Part shown: one piece after another, positions 7,459 through 16,291 of the stretch | Layout of the letters: the number at the start of each line of letters is the position of its first letter | How positions within the stretch are numbered: the stretch's first letter is position 1 | From: CAYUET01 sp964443875 | GTDB taxonomy: Bacteria; Auribacterota; JAFGBW01 | DNA length: 64,000 nucleotides | Assembly: GCA_964443875.1 (NCBI GenBank) | Contig: CAYUET010000014.1 | Location: forward strand, 12,499-76,498 | Direction: 5' to 3' | Translations under genes and position numbers: made by a program | The notes under the pieces: generated by a model | Database searches by the model: none | Told to the model about the DNA's origin: nothing | What the model saw: the letters and a program-made list of their open reading frames with translations, nothing else

Positions 7459-9561
7459 TTACCTCACCCCCGCTTCACTGTTTTTGGAAGATTCCAACGA
7501 AATCATCTCCAATGACTGAACCTTGATATTATCCGCAATTTCACTGTAACTGAGTACAGGTAAAATGCCTAAATCCTTCTCAAAGGATTTTCTGAAATAG
7601 GGTCTTAAAGACGGCGAAATTAAAAGAACCGGAGAAACCCCAGCCTCAGAAGCCCGGCCTAGACGTTTGGAAAGCTTTTCCACAAGTCCGTTTCTCAGAG
7701 CCGGATCAATCAGAAGCGTTGATCCAAAATCCCCTTTATGAAGACATTCCAGAAGGTGCTGTTCCAGCTTGGGATCAAGCGTGATGATATAGAGGATTCC
7801 GTTGTCCGAGGCATACTTTCTGGAAATTTCCAGACGCAGGGCTGTACGGACATATTCCGTCATCACTTCCATGTCTTTGATCGTAGCGGCATAATCCCCG
7901 ATCACTTCAAAAATGGTAATCAGGTTGCGTATGGAAACCTGTTCTTTTAACAGATTTTGAAGAAGCCTGTGGATATGCGCCACGTTGATTTTACCGGGAA
8001 TGACATCATCCACCAGTGACGGATAACGTTTTTTAAGATTGTCGACCATCCCCTGGACATCCTGACGCACCAGAAGCTCTGATCCGAATTTTTTGATGAT
8101 TTCCTTGAGGTGAGTTGCAAGCACGGTTGCCGCATCCACCACGGTGAATCCCAGACTTTCCGCCCTGTTCTTTTCAGCCTCATTCACCCAGGTTGCAGGC
8201 AGCCCAAAGGCAGGTTCCTTGGTCTGAATCCCCACAAGCTCATCCTCTTTCCCTGAAGGATTCATGGCCAGAAAGAATTCAGGCATGAGTTCACCTTTGG
8301 CAATTTCATTATTTTTGATTTTGATGATATACTCATTGGGATTAAGCTGCATGTTGTCCCGGATACGGATGGGGGGAACGATAAGCCCGAGATCAATTGC
8401 AAACTGACGCCGTATTCCGTTGATCCTCTCCAGAAGATCCCCTCCCTGGGAAGTGTCAACCAGGGAAATCAGTCCATACCCGATTTCAATTCCCATGACA
8501 TCGATATGCAGAAGTTCATCCACAGGCTCGGGACCTGCTGCTTTTTTAGTTTTCTCGTCTTCCAGAATCTTGGCCTCTTTGCTTTCATTCAGTTTTGTTT
8601 GTGAAGAGACATACCAGGAAACTCCTCCCAGTGCCGCACCGATAAGCCAGAAGGGAAAAAGAGGCATGCTGGGGATCAGACCTAGACAAAACAGGGCAAA
8701 GGAGCCGATCCCGGTCGCACGGGGATTAATCAGCATCTGCCCGAAGAGTTCATGCCCCAGAGAGTCTTTGGAGGAAGCGGCACGGGTAACAATGATACCT
8801 GAAGCCATGGAAATGATCAGAGAGGGAATCTGGGCGACAAGACCATCCCCGATGGTCAAAAGGGTGTATTTCTGCAAGGCTTCCTGAAAGGTTAAATCCC
8901 GGTACAACATCCCCAGAGTCAAACCGCCGATGACATTGATGACCGTAATAATCAGGCCGGCGGTCACATCTCCTCTTACAAACTTCGCGGCTCCGTCCAT
9001 GGCGCCATAAAAATCAGATTCTCTTGAAAGCTCTTCACGTTTTGCCCTGGCTTCTGTTTCCGTGATCAGCCCGGAGTTGAGGTCCGCATCTATGGTCATC
9101 TGTTTTCCGGGCATGGCATCCAGGGTGAAACGGGCTGCAACCTCTGAAATACGGGTGGAACCTGCCACAATCACAGTGATCTGAACAACATAAATGATAA
9201 TGAAAATAATAGTACCGACAATATAATTTCCTCCCACAACAAAGTTGCCGAAGGCATTAATGATCTCCCCGGCATACCCTTCCAGAAGCACTTTACGAGT
9301 TGTCCCGACGTTAAGGGCAATCCTGAGCAGTGTGGTAAAAAGAAGAATGGAAGGAAAAACCGAAAACTCAAGAGGCTTTTCAACAAAAGTCGAAACCATG
9401 ATAATCACAAGGGATATCCCGATATTGAAAGCGAGCATGACATCGATCACAAAGGGGGGCAGGGGCATCAGAATACCGCACAATACCCCGATAACACCCA
9501 GGGCCAGAAGGAAATCGCCTTTGGATAAAAAAGCATTTAAAACTTCCATTTTATCTTTCAT
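7459..9561 (-). CDS. flhA: FlhA, flagellar type III export gate protein
   Basis: A 700-residue protein of the usual FlhA length. The N-terminal half is membrane-embedded, with about eight segments (FVIDVMLAFNIGISLVIIMV and so on), and carries the FHIPEP region (MPGKQMTIDADLNSGLITET). The C-terminal half is the cytosolic nonamer-forming domain (EISRKYASDNGILYIITLDP). It uses proton-motive force to drive subunit export with FlhB and FliPQR. The start at 9561 is seven bases past the flhB end; an in-frame ATG at 9549 is an alternative. Confidence 0.96.
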   Translation of the reverse strand: MKDKMEVLNAFLSKGDFLLALGVIGVLCGILMPLPPFVIDVMLAFNIGISLVIIMVSTFVEKPLEFSVFPSILLFTTLLRIALNVGTTRKVLLEGYAGEIINAFGNFVVGGNYIVGTIIFIIIYVVQITVIVAGSTRISEVAARFTLDAMPGKQMTIDADLNSGLITETEARAKREELSRESDFYGAMDGAAKFVRGDVTAGLIITVINVIGGLTLGMLYRDLTFQEALQKYTLLTIGDGLVAQIPSLIISMASGIIVTRAASSKDSLGHELFGQMLINPRATGIGSFALFCLGLIPSMPLFPFWLIGAALGGVSWYVSSQTKLNESKEAKILEDEKTKKAAGPEPVDELLHIDVMGIEIGYGLISLVDTSQGGDLLERINGIRRQFAIDLGLIVPPIRIRDNMQLNPNEYIIKIKNNEIAKGELMPEFFLAMNPSGKEDELVGIQTKEPAFGLPATWVNEAEKNRAESLGFTVVDAATVLATHLKEIIKKFGSELLVRQDVQGMVDNLKKRYPSLVDDVIPGKINVAHIHRLLQNLLKEQVSIRNLITIFEVIGDYAATIKDMEVMTEYVRTALRLEISRKYASDNGILYIITLDPKLEQHLLECLHKGDFGSTLLIDPALRNGLVEKLSKRLGRASEAGVSPVLLISPSLRPYFRKSFEKDLGILPVLSYSEIADNIKVQSLEMISLESSKNSEAGVR

Positions 9562-9567
9562 AAGGGA

Positions 9568-10653
9568 TTATGCCGCCTTTTTATTTTTAAGTTTGTAAAC
9601 ATAGGCCAGAATCTCGGCAACCGCCTTGTAGAGACTTACGGGAATAAGAGATCCCACTTCCACGGTTTTAAAAAGAACCTGGGCCAAAGGTTTATTTTCC
9701 ACAATCGGAATGGAATGCTTACGTCCGAGTTCCTTGATGCGTTCAGCCAATTTCGCAACCCCCTTGGCAACAACCTTCGGGGCTTCCATGCTTTTGGCAT
9801 CATACTGGATGGCCACAGCAAAATGCGTCGGATTGGTGATGATCACATCCGCCTTAGGCACTGCCTGCATCATGATTTTCCTGAAAAGGGAAAAGCGTCT
9901 GGATTTCACCATGGCTTTGATTCTCGGGTCTCCCTCCCCCTGTTTACGTTCGTCTTTAACTTCCTGCTTGGTCATCTTGAGATCATCAATATATTTTTTA
10001 TGACGGTATAAATAATCCAGTATGGAAAGAACTATCATAAAAAGTGAAAATTTCATCATCACCTTCAACATCAGCTGGCAGAGAAAACACCAGCTGACAA
10101 AAACAGATGAATCCATAAAAGGGATCCATTCATTGACCGTGTCTCTGAAGGTCGAATAAAGGATATAGCCCAGAAAAAAGATTTTGAGTATATTAAGCCC
10201 CAGTTCCAAAGCTTTTTTCCCGTTAAACGGCACAACTTCTTTCCAGTGAAATGAAAACAGTTTTTTAAATTTCCAGCGAAGGGCCTTTTTGGAAACGATC
10301 CAGCCGGTTTGTCCGATGGTTGAAATGGCGCCGATAGCCATAATCACCACAAAAAAGGGAGCCAGCATTTTAATAATATAAAACAGAATATGCATAAAAT
10401 AATTCGTCATATTCCCCTCATCAATACGAAAGACAGCGATAAGCTCAAAGGACTCCTTCATAATTTCAAAAATCTTATAAAAAAGAATAGGACCAAGAAA
10501 TTTCAGGGCCCAGGCGGCAAAAAAAACAACAATAGCACCGGCCATTTCCTGGGACATGAACACATTTCCTTCGGACTTCTGCTTGGACATCCTTTTTGCA
10601 GAAGGCGCCTCAGTCTTCTCGTCCTTATGTGGTTTCGGATCCCCCAACGCCAT
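9568..10653 (-). CDS. flhB: FlhB, export gate and substrate-specificity switch
   Basis: A 361-residue protein. It has a charged cytosolic N terminus (DEKTEAPSAKRMSKQKSEGN), four membrane segments to about residue 215 and a cytosolic domain with the autocleavage motif NPTH at 274-277, inside VIITNPTHFAVAIQYD. Cleavage between N and P switches export from hook to filament proteins. The gene lies between fliR and flhA with very short gaps. Confidence 0.96.
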   Translation of the reverse strand: MALGDPKPHKDEKTEAPSAKRMSKQKSEGNVFMSQEMAGAIVVFFAAWALKFLGPILFYKIFEIMKESFELIAVFRIDEGNMTNYFMHILFYIIKMLAPFFVVIMAIGAISTIGQTGWIVSKKALRWKFKKLFSFHWKEVVPFNGKKALELGLNILKIFFLGYILYSTFRDTVNEWIPFMDSSVFVSWCFLCQLMLKVMMKFSLFMIVLSILDYLYRHKKYIDDLKMTKQEVKDERKQGEGDPRIKAMVKSRRFSLFRKIMMQAVPKADVIITNPTHFAVAIQYDAKSMEAPKVVAKGVAKLAERIKELGRKHSIPIVENKPLAQVLFKTVEVGSLIPVSLYKAVAEILAYVYKLKNKKAA

Positions 10654-10656
10654 AAA

Positions 10657-11442
10657 TTATTTCCCCTGTCCTGACATGATCATGGTCAAAAGCTCCATAT
10701 TGTTCATGGTATAATTCAAAAACTTTTTAAAAACGACGGATATCATCGGTAAAGAAAAAACAATTGCAAAAAGGGCAATAAAAATCCTTAAAGGCAGATC
10801 CAGAATCAGAAGATTCATTTCCGGAACGGATTTTGAAAGCAACCCGAAGGAAATCGAGCAGAGCAGAACGCAGCCCATAATGGGGGCGACAATCACGACT
10901 CCCTGGGTAAAGGCCCTGCAAAAGTATTCCGCACAGACTCTTAAAATTTTCCCGTCCAACGTCATCCCTCCGACCGGGATGAACTGAAAGGTGGAGACAA
11001 TCAGATTAAGCATCAGATGATGGCCTTCAAAGGCAAAAAATAAAAGTATGGCAATCACATTAAAAAGCTGCTGCAAAGCTGTAAAGTTACTCTCATCTTC
11101 AAGCTTAAAAACCGCATCCTGGCCGAACCCGCCGATATTTCCAAGTTCAACCCCAACAACCCGCAAAGGCATATAAATCATCTGGGCGATAAAGGTAAGA
11201 ACAAGCCCAACGGCAATCTCTTTGAGTAAAAGAACTGAAAGATGCATAAAATCAGGAATTCCGTTTACAGGAGTCATTTCGGGGGAATGGTAAACAAAAT
11301 AGGCCACAATGATGGCAAAAAAAGATTTAATCATAACAGGAACCGAGGTGCTTCCAAAAAAAGGAGCGGCAGCAAAAAAAGCCAGAATTCTTGCTACGAC
11401 CAAAAAAAAACTGATCATATGTGCTGAAAAGTCCTCAGGCAT
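10657..11442 (-). CDS. fliR: FliR, flagellar export gate component
   Basis: About 261 residues and six hydrophobic segments, with the family pattern ISFFLVVARILAFFAAAPFF near the start and LLKEIAVGLVLTFIAQMIYM in the middle. It forms the export pore with FliP and FliQ. I take the ATG at 11442, two bases after the fliQ stop (TAAAATG). The longer frame begins with TTG at 11469 and would overlap fliQ by 26 bases. Confidence 0.93.
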   Translation of the reverse strand: MPEDFSAHMISFFLVVARILAFFAAAPFFGSTSVPVMIKSFFAIIVAYFVYHSPEMTPVNGIPDFMHLSVLLLKEIAVGLVLTFIAQMIYMPLRVVGVELGNIGGFGQDAVFKLEDESNFTALQQLFNVIAILLFFAFEGHHLMLNLIVSTFQFIPVGGMTLDGKILRVCAEYFCRAFTQGVVIVAPIMGCVLLCSISFGLLSKSVPEMNLLILDLPLRIFIALFAIVFSLPMISVVFKKFLNYTMNNMELLTMIMSGQGK

Positions 11443-11443
11443 T

Positions 11444-11719
11444 TTAAAACCCGTATCCCAGTTTTTCAACCAGTAAAAATATCCGGCTGCAGTAATCGCT
11501 CAGTGTCTTTATTAAAAACGGAGTAAAAACGACCAGAACTACAAGAACTCCTATAATTTTTGGCACAAAGGCAAGCGATTGATCCTTGAGCTGCGTCACC
11601 GTCTGAAGCATGGAGATCATAACCCCCAGCACAGCGCCGGAAACCAGCATCGGGGCCCCCATTAGAAGGAGGGTTACAATCGTGTCCTTTCCTATAGCAA
11701 TGATCATTTCAATACTCAT
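11444..11719 (-). CDS. fliQ: FliQ, flagellar export gate component
   Basis: A 91-residue, two-helix membrane protein: MSIEMIIAIGKDTIVTLLLM followed by the family motif VLGVMISMLQTVTQLKDQSL. Length and motif are those of FliQ, which contributes four copies to the export pore. Its ATG overlaps the fliP stop (ATGA), so translation is coupled. Confidence 0.95.
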   Translation of the reverse strand: MSIEMIIAIGKDTIVTLLLMGAPMLVSGAVLGVMISMLQTVTQLKDQSLAFVPKIIGVLVVLVVFTPFLIKTLSDYCSRIFLLVEKLGYGF

Positions 11720-12507
11720 GTGCCGAACCCCATAGTGATAGAACGGATGATAAGATGCCAGCCGTCCACCATGACAAACAATAAAATTTTAAACGGAGTG
11801 GAAATCGTAACCGGGGGCAGCACGATCATTCCCATGGACAGAAGAATAGAGGCAACAACCATATCAATAATCAAAAAAGGAAGAAACAGAACAAACCCGA
11901 TTTGAAAAGAGGTTTTTAACTCACTGATGACATAAGCAGGAATGAGAATATAGGTTGGGATATCGTCACGTGTTTTAGGTTTTTCCATTTTTGCAATATT
12001 TGCAAAAAGGGCGATATCCTTCTCCCGGGTATATTTAAACATAAAAGTTCTTAAAGGCGCAATAATACGCTCGATGGCTTCGTTCTGGGTAATTTCCTCA
12101 TTCATATAGGGCTTAATTCCCCGCTCATTCATTTCAATTCCGACAGGCGCCATGACATAAATCGTAATGAACAGGGCAAGTCCGGCTATAATCTGATCTG
12201 AAGGCTGCGAGCCGACGCCTGCAGCACGTTTTAAAAAATTGAGAATAACAACAATACGGGTAAAGGAGGTCACCAAAACCAAAATGGAGGGAGCAAGAGA
12301 GAGAATTGTAAAAAAGATAACCAGCTGAATCCCTTTTGAAATCTCCTTGGGATTTTCCGTGTTCTGAACCCCCACGCTTACAGAAAAAGGGAAGGGCGTG
12401 GCCTCCGCTGCTTCCGTACAATTCCCTTTCAAAAGAAACCATACCCCCAGCAAAGCCAGGATTAAAAACCGCAGGAACCTCTGTCTGTTTTTTTGTATCT
12501 CAGGCAT
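11716..12507 (-). CDS. fliP: FliP, flagellar export gate component
   Basis: About 263 residues, starting MPEIQKNRQRFLRFLILALL with a cleavable signal peptide as is usual for FliP. Conserved FliP stretches follow: LVIFFTILSLAPSILVLVTS, FTRIVVILNFLKRAAGVGSQ and the C-terminal GMIVLPPVTISTPFKILLFV. The ATG at 12507 overlaps the end of fliO by eight bases. A longer frame starting at 12603 would add 32 residues unlike the family and was not used. Confidence 0.94.
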   Translation of the reverse strand: MPEIQKNRQRFLRFLILALLGVWFLLKGNCTEAAEATPFPFSVSVGVQNTENPKEISKGIQLVIFFTILSLAPSILVLVTSFTRIVVILNFLKRAAGVGSQPSDQIIAGLALFITIYVMAPVGIEMNERGIKPYMNEEITQNEAIERIIAPLRTFMFKYTREKDIALFANIAKMEKPKTRDDIPTYILIPAYVISELKTSFQIGFVLFLPFLIIDMVVASILLSMGMIVLPPVTISTPFKILLFVMVDGWHLIIRSITMGFGT

Positions 12508-13006
12508 TGTAAATTTCCGAAAATTTAAGGTTTGCCTTTGTAAGTGTGTCTGAAAATTCATCAGGCATCTTGCTCTCCAGAGTTCCCGGATCCTTGATTT
12601 CACTTAAAAGAACCATCTGTCCGGCATTCATTCCAACGAGCAGAAGTCTGTCCACAGCCCAGATCAGGTAAACCGCCTGCCTCGGACTGATCACCGTCTT
12701 CTCAATCACCTTGACAAGCTTTAAATGGGCCTCTTTCATCCGTATCGTTTCAGGATAAAATTTTTTAATCAAAAGAATAACCGCCCCAATCAGCACCATA
12801 ACAATAACCAGTGAGACCCCCATCTTCAGAGTCACTTCTCCCAGGGTTGGCACCTGATCGCTCTGGCTGAAAATATCAAGAACTTCCTTCTCTGTTGTTT
12901 TTTTGGACAAGGAAGAGATCTGATCATCTGAAAAAACCGGAAGAACAAAGACCATAACCACAAATATTACAAGGAGATACGTTTTTAAATACCTTTTTTC
13001 TTCCAT
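12500..13006 (-). CDS. fliO: FliO, assembly factor for the flagellar export gate
   Basis: A 168-residue protein with a signal peptide (KTYLLVIFVVMVFVLPVFSD), one membrane segment (MGVSLVIVMVLIGAVILLIK) and the short FliO cytosolic domain (VISPRQAVYLIWAVDRLLLV). FliO helps FliP fold and assemble. First gene of the operon: an AAAGGAG ribosome site at 13013-13019 precedes the ATG, and a sigma-54 promoter lies just upstream. Confidence 0.88.
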   Translation of the reverse strand: MEEKRYLKTYLLVIFVVMVFVLPVFSDDQISSLSKKTTEKEVLDIFSQSDQVPTLGEVTLKMGVSLVIVMVLIGAVILLIKKFYPETIRMKEAHLKLVKVIEKTVISPRQAVYLIWAVDRLLLVGMNAGQMVLLSEIKDPGTLESKMPDEFSDTLTKANLKFSEIYNA

Positions 13007-13023
13007 TTCAAGCTCCTTTCAGT

Positions 13024-13037
13024 TTGTATATATACAA
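13024..13037. repeat. 14-base perfect palindrome at the predicted fliO transcription start
   Basis: TTGTATATATACAA is a perfect inverted repeat lying between the sigma-54 -12 element and the fliO ribosome site, overlapping the predicted start point. It could be an operator or simply an AT-rich melting region. Confidence 0.5.
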
Positions 13038-13053
13038 TGCAATACACATGCCA
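13038..13053 (-). promoter_or_regulatory. sigma-54 (RpoN) promoter of the flagellar operon
   Basis: The minus strand reads TGGCATGTGTATTGCA, with GG and GC separated by exactly ten bases. This differs from the TGGCACG-N4-TTGCA consensus at one of its strongly conserved positions (C to T at the sixth base). Transcription would start near 13027, about 20 bases before the fliO ATG and upstream of its ribosome site. RpoN control of flagellar genes is common in other bacteria. rpoN and its activator are not in this window. Confidence 0.75.
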
Positions 13054-13104
13054 TGCATAAACCCGCTGAAAATAGAGAAAACAAATTCAAGATTACGGCT
13101 TAAA

Positions 13105-13118
13105 ACATATGCATATGT
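13105..13118. promoter_or_regulatory. 14-base palindrome, possible enhancer-binding site
   Basis: ACATATGCATATGT is a perfect palindrome about 80-90 bases upstream of the predicted sigma-54 start site, a distance suited to a bacterial enhancer-binding protein. It also lies about 95 bases upstream of the divergent ABC gene at 13213. Regulatory role inferred from position only. Confidence 0.35.
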
Positions 13119-13212
13119 CTATAGATTCAGAAGCCATAAAAGGGCTTAATTTTAAGCAAAACGACTCTTTTAGCTTGAATTATTTGCAGAAAACATTTTT
13201 TATTGTCCTGCG

Positions 13213-14070
13213 ATGAAAATCATTGAGGCAAACAATCTTGTAAAAACCTATTCCAAAAGTTCCGGCAGGGAAACCTTCAGGGCTCTGGATGATGTTTCTT
13301 TTTCTCTGGAACCAGGAAAAGTTCTGGGAATTATCGGACCCAACGGCTCCGGAAAAACGACCCTGTTCAAATGCCTTTTAGGTCTTATCCGACCCAATCA
13401 GGGAAATGCCGTTCTTTTTGAAAACAAATACGAAGGAATCATTCTCAAATCAAAAATCGGTTTTCTCTATGAAAAAACAAGCCTTTATCAGGAATTAACC
13501 CCGGAAGAAATCCTTTCCTTTTTTGGAAAGCTTTACCGCATTCCCGGTACCCAGCTGAAACAAAGGATAGGAGAATCTCTTGAACTGGTGGATCTGACCC
13601 CCTTTAAAAAAACAAAAATCCGGGGATTTTCAAAAGGCATGGTTCAACGTCTCGGAATCGCCATGTGCCTTATTAATGACGCGGAACTGCTTATTTTTGA
13701 TGAACTGATTTCAGGACTTGATCCTTTCGGAGCTTACAAAATAAACCGGATCATTGCCAACCTGATTCAGAGGAAAAAGACTCTGGTCATTTCCTCCCAT
13801 ATTCTTTCTCATATTGAAGATCTCTGTACAGACATCCTTATGCTCTACAAGGGAAAAATTCTGAAACAGGGAACCCTGCAGGATTTCGCATCCGCACAGA
13901 AAAAATTTCATATGCAGCTTAACGTCACCCGTCCGGAGGATCCGCAGACAGCGCTCTCGCTTCTTGCCCATGCAGGCTTTCAGGTTTCCTCCGACACCTA
14001 TTCGTCCAAAGATCTGGAGACTATTTTCATCAGCATGATCCATGAACAAAAAAACAGCGAGGATATCTGA
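13213..14070 (+). CDS. ABC transporter ATP-binding protein
   Basis: A 285-residue ATPase of the ABC-2 exporter type. Seen: Walker A GPNGSGKTT near residue 43, signature FSKGMVQRLGIA, Walker B LLIFDELISGLDPFG (DEL where DEP is usual) and the switch-region SSHILSHIE. The C-terminal 70 residues are the variable extension of this class. The stop overlaps the start of the permease gene, its obvious partner. The cargo is unknown. First gene of the plus-strand run that reaches 23089. Confidence 0.9.
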   Translation: MKIIEANNLVKTYSKSSGRETFRALDDVSFSLEPGKVLGIIGPNGSGKTTLFKCLLGLIRPNQGNAVLFENKYEGIILKSKIGFLYEKTSLYQELTPEEILSFFGKLYRIPGTQLKQRIGESLELVDLTPFKKTKIRGFSKGMVQRLGIAMCLINDAELLIFDELISGLDPFGAYKINRIIANLIQRKKTLVISSHILSHIEDLCTDILMLYKGKILKQGTLQDFASAQKKFHMQLNVTRPEDPQTALSLLAHAGFQVSSDTYSSKDLETIFISMIHEQKNSEDI

Positions 14071-14831
14071 TGTACACCCTTTTTATTCTGACAAGGCTTG
14101 AACTCAAACGCCTGATCCGTCATCAGATGGTCTGGATCATGAGCCTCATTGCCATTTTCATTCTTTTCCTCATGGACGCCTTCAATTATTTTACCATTGA
14201 GGAACAGATTAAAATGATCAAGGATTTCTCCCTAGGAATCATGAATCTGCTCTGTCTCATCATGGTCATCTACGAGCCCATGGTCATGATTCACGACGAA
14301 TGGAAGGAAAAAACAGTATACGCCCTTCTCACAGCCCCGTTAAGCCGCACTCAATTCATTCTCGGCAAAGCACTGGCACTCGCCGTCATCCTCGCCTGGA
14401 CACTCCTTCTGAACCTGTTGTCACTTTTTCTTATCCTTATTCTCAAGGGGGAGCCAGTGGACGGCCAGCTCCTCATGGCTGTTCTCATGATTTATTTAAA
14501 AAACCTCTCCCTGATGAGTTTTTCCTTTCTTTTTGCAGTTCTTCCCCTTTCTTCCCTTTTAGCCTCGCTCTGCTCTCTGTTTGTATATCTGATAGGGAGC
14601 GTCAAAAGCTATTTTCTGACAACGCTCAGCCATGACGGAGCGGCGCCCTTTGCCCATAAGCTGCTGTTCAGCCTTTTTCCTAATTTCCGGATCTTTGACG
14701 TCGTCGAAACCCTTACCCTCGGCACTCCTCTTCCTATGGCGCATCTTTTAAACTGCTTTCTTCATTTTTTAGGAATTTCTATTCTAGTATTTGGAATGAC
14801 GAGCCTGATTTTCAATAAAAAAGAAATATAA
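14070..14831 (+). CDS. ABC-2 type transporter permease
   Basis: A 253-residue membrane protein with about six hydrophobic segments (MVWIMSLIAIFILFLMDAFN; IMNLLCLIMVIYEPMVMI; AVILAWTLLLNLLSLFLILI). It has the ABC-2 loop feature EWKEKTVYALLTAPLSRTQF, the stretch in this family that contacts the ATPase. Its ATG overlaps the ATPase stop (TGATG). Probably a two-gene exporter with the preceding ORF. Confidence 0.88.
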   Translation: MYTLFILTRLELKRLIRHQMVWIMSLIAIFILFLMDAFNYFTIEEQIKMIKDFSLGIMNLLCLIMVIYEPMVMIHDEWKEKTVYALLTAPLSRTQFILGKALALAVILAWTLLLNLLSLFLILILKGEPVDGQLLMAVLMIYLKNLSLMSFSFLFAVLPLSSLLASLCSLFVYLIGSVKSYFLTTLSHDGAAPFAHKLLFSLFPNFRIFDVVETLTLGTPLPMAHLLNCFLHFLGISILVFGMTSLIFNKKEI

Positions 14832-14833
14832 TC

Positions 14834-15556
14834 ATGACCCTTCTCAAACCATTCGGAATTTTTTTTCTGGGTCTTTTTCTTTCACTGTGGGGAGAAAAAA
14901 AAGCCCTGGAAAGCCCCTTTCTCCCGCCTCTTCCAAAAACAGAAACTCTTAATCCCAGAATTCTTTCCGTTCAGGGGGTGAGCGGCATTCTTTTCGGGGG
15001 ATTCCGGGGAATGATCGCAGGGCTTACCTGGATGTATATCGACTCCCTGTGGCATCAGGCCCGTTTCTACAAACTCCCCCCGCTTTATGAATTCATGACC
15101 GTTCTGCAGCCCGATTTTATCGACGGCTGGATCATGGGGGGCTGGCACATGGCCTACAACATGTCTCTGGAGCTTCCAAAAGTCAGAAATCTATCCGCTC
15201 TGATGCGTCAAAAAATTGAATTGCGATGGGTGTACAAGGGAATCCGCTTTCTGAAATCCGGGGCAGCCATGAACCCCAAAAATCCGGCTCTTCCCTTTGA
15301 AATCGGATGGACCTATTACCACCGGCTAAACGATTACAAAGCATCCATCCCCTGGTTTGAAAAAAGTGCGGGCATCGATCCCGAAGACGCGCTTCCGTTA
15401 AGACTTGCCGCCCATGCTTATGAAAAATCAGGATCTCCTGAAATGGCCCTGAAAAAATGGCTGGAATTAAAACAGCATCCTTCGTATACTATAGCTTATT
15501 CGAAAAGTATCATTGACCGGAATATTGGAAAGCTTCAATCCTTAAAAGGAAAATAA
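14834..15556 (+). CDS. TPR-containing exported or membrane-anchored protein
   Basis: A 240-residue protein with an N-terminal hydrophobic anchor or signal (FGIFFLGLFLSLWGEKKALE). A Trp-rich region (MIAGLTWMYIDSLWHQARFY; FIDGWIMGGWHMAYNMSLEL) leads to at least two tetratricopeptide-like repeats near residues 145-215 (PFEIGWTYYHRLNDYKASIP; AAHAYEKSGSPEMALKKWLE). No named family recognised. It starts two bases after the permease stop and is followed by a phosphoesterase gene, so it belongs to the same transcription unit. Confidence 0.75.
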   Translation: MTLLKPFGIFFLGLFLSLWGEKKALESPFLPPLPKTETLNPRILSVQGVSGILFGGFRGMIAGLTWMYIDSLWHQARFYKLPPLYEFMTVLQPDFIDGWIMGGWHMAYNMSLELPKVRNLSALMRQKIELRWVYKGIRFLKSGAAMNPKNPALPFEIGWTYYHRLNDYKASIPWFEKSAGIDPEDALPLRLAAHAYEKSGSPEMALKKWLELKQHPSYTIAYSKSIIDRNIGKLQSLKGK

Positions 15557-15559
15557 CTC

Positions 15560-16291
15560 ATGCGATACGCGATTTTGAGCGACATTCATTCCAATCTTGA
15601 AGCCTTCTCCGCCGTCCTTGAAAATATCGCCTTCCAAAAACCCGATGAGCTGATCTGTCTCGGAGACATTGTCGGATACGGGGCTTCCCCGAAAGAATGC
15701 CTGAACCTCGTACGGGCTCATTGCCACCATATTGTAATCGGCAATCACGACCATGCGGTTCTGGGCCTCACCAACAAGGAATACTTCAATCTGAATGCAA
15801 AAAAGGCGGTGGAATGGACTTCACAAATGCTCAATGAAGAGGACTTCACCTTTTTAAAAACACTGCCGGTCTGTTTCGAACAGAATAACCTGGTCGCCAC
15901 TCATGCCACTCTCAACAAGCCCACGGAATGGGGCTATATTCTGGATGAATATGAAGCTGACGCCTGTTTCACTCTCATGAAACCGAATCACCGTGTAACC
16001 TTTATCGGGCATTCCCACATTCCCCTTGCTTTTGAAAACGGATCTTCTGTCAAATTTCTCGGATTCATCACTCACCTTGAAATGAATCCCCAATTCCAGT
16101 ATGTCGTTAATGTCGGAAGTGTCGGTCAGCCCAGAGACAACAACAATCTGGCCTCCTATGCCCTTTATGATTCGGAAAAACTGACCATTGATCTGGTCCG
16201 GGTTCCGTATGACATTCCGGCCGCCCAGAAAAAAATTTTAGAGGCAGGACTGCCCTCTTTCCTTGCGGAAAGGATCCAGTATGGCCGTTAA
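15560..16291 (+). CDS. metallophosphoesterase, calcineurin-like
   Basis: A 243-residue enzyme with all expected metal-ligand motifs in order: SDIHSN at residues 7-12, GDIVGYG, GNHDH, ATHATL and GHSHIP. The arrangement resembles small bacterial phosphodiesterases (YfcE/ApaH-related type) that may cleave cyclic nucleotides or diadenosine compounds; the substrate cannot be told. No signal peptide, so probably cytosolic. The next gene starts inside its last codons. Confidence 0.85.
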   Translation: MRYAILSDIHSNLEAFSAVLENIAFQKPDELICLGDIVGYGASPKECLNLVRAHCHHIVIGNHDHAVLGLTNKEYFNLNAKKAVEWTSQMLNEEDFTFLKTLPVCFEQNNLVATHATLNKPTEWGYILDEYEADACFTLMKPNHRVTFIGHSHIPLAFENGSSVKFLGFITHLEMNPQFQYVVNVGSVGQPRDNNNLASYALYDSEKLTIDLVRVPYDIPAAQKKILEAGLPSFLAERIQYGR

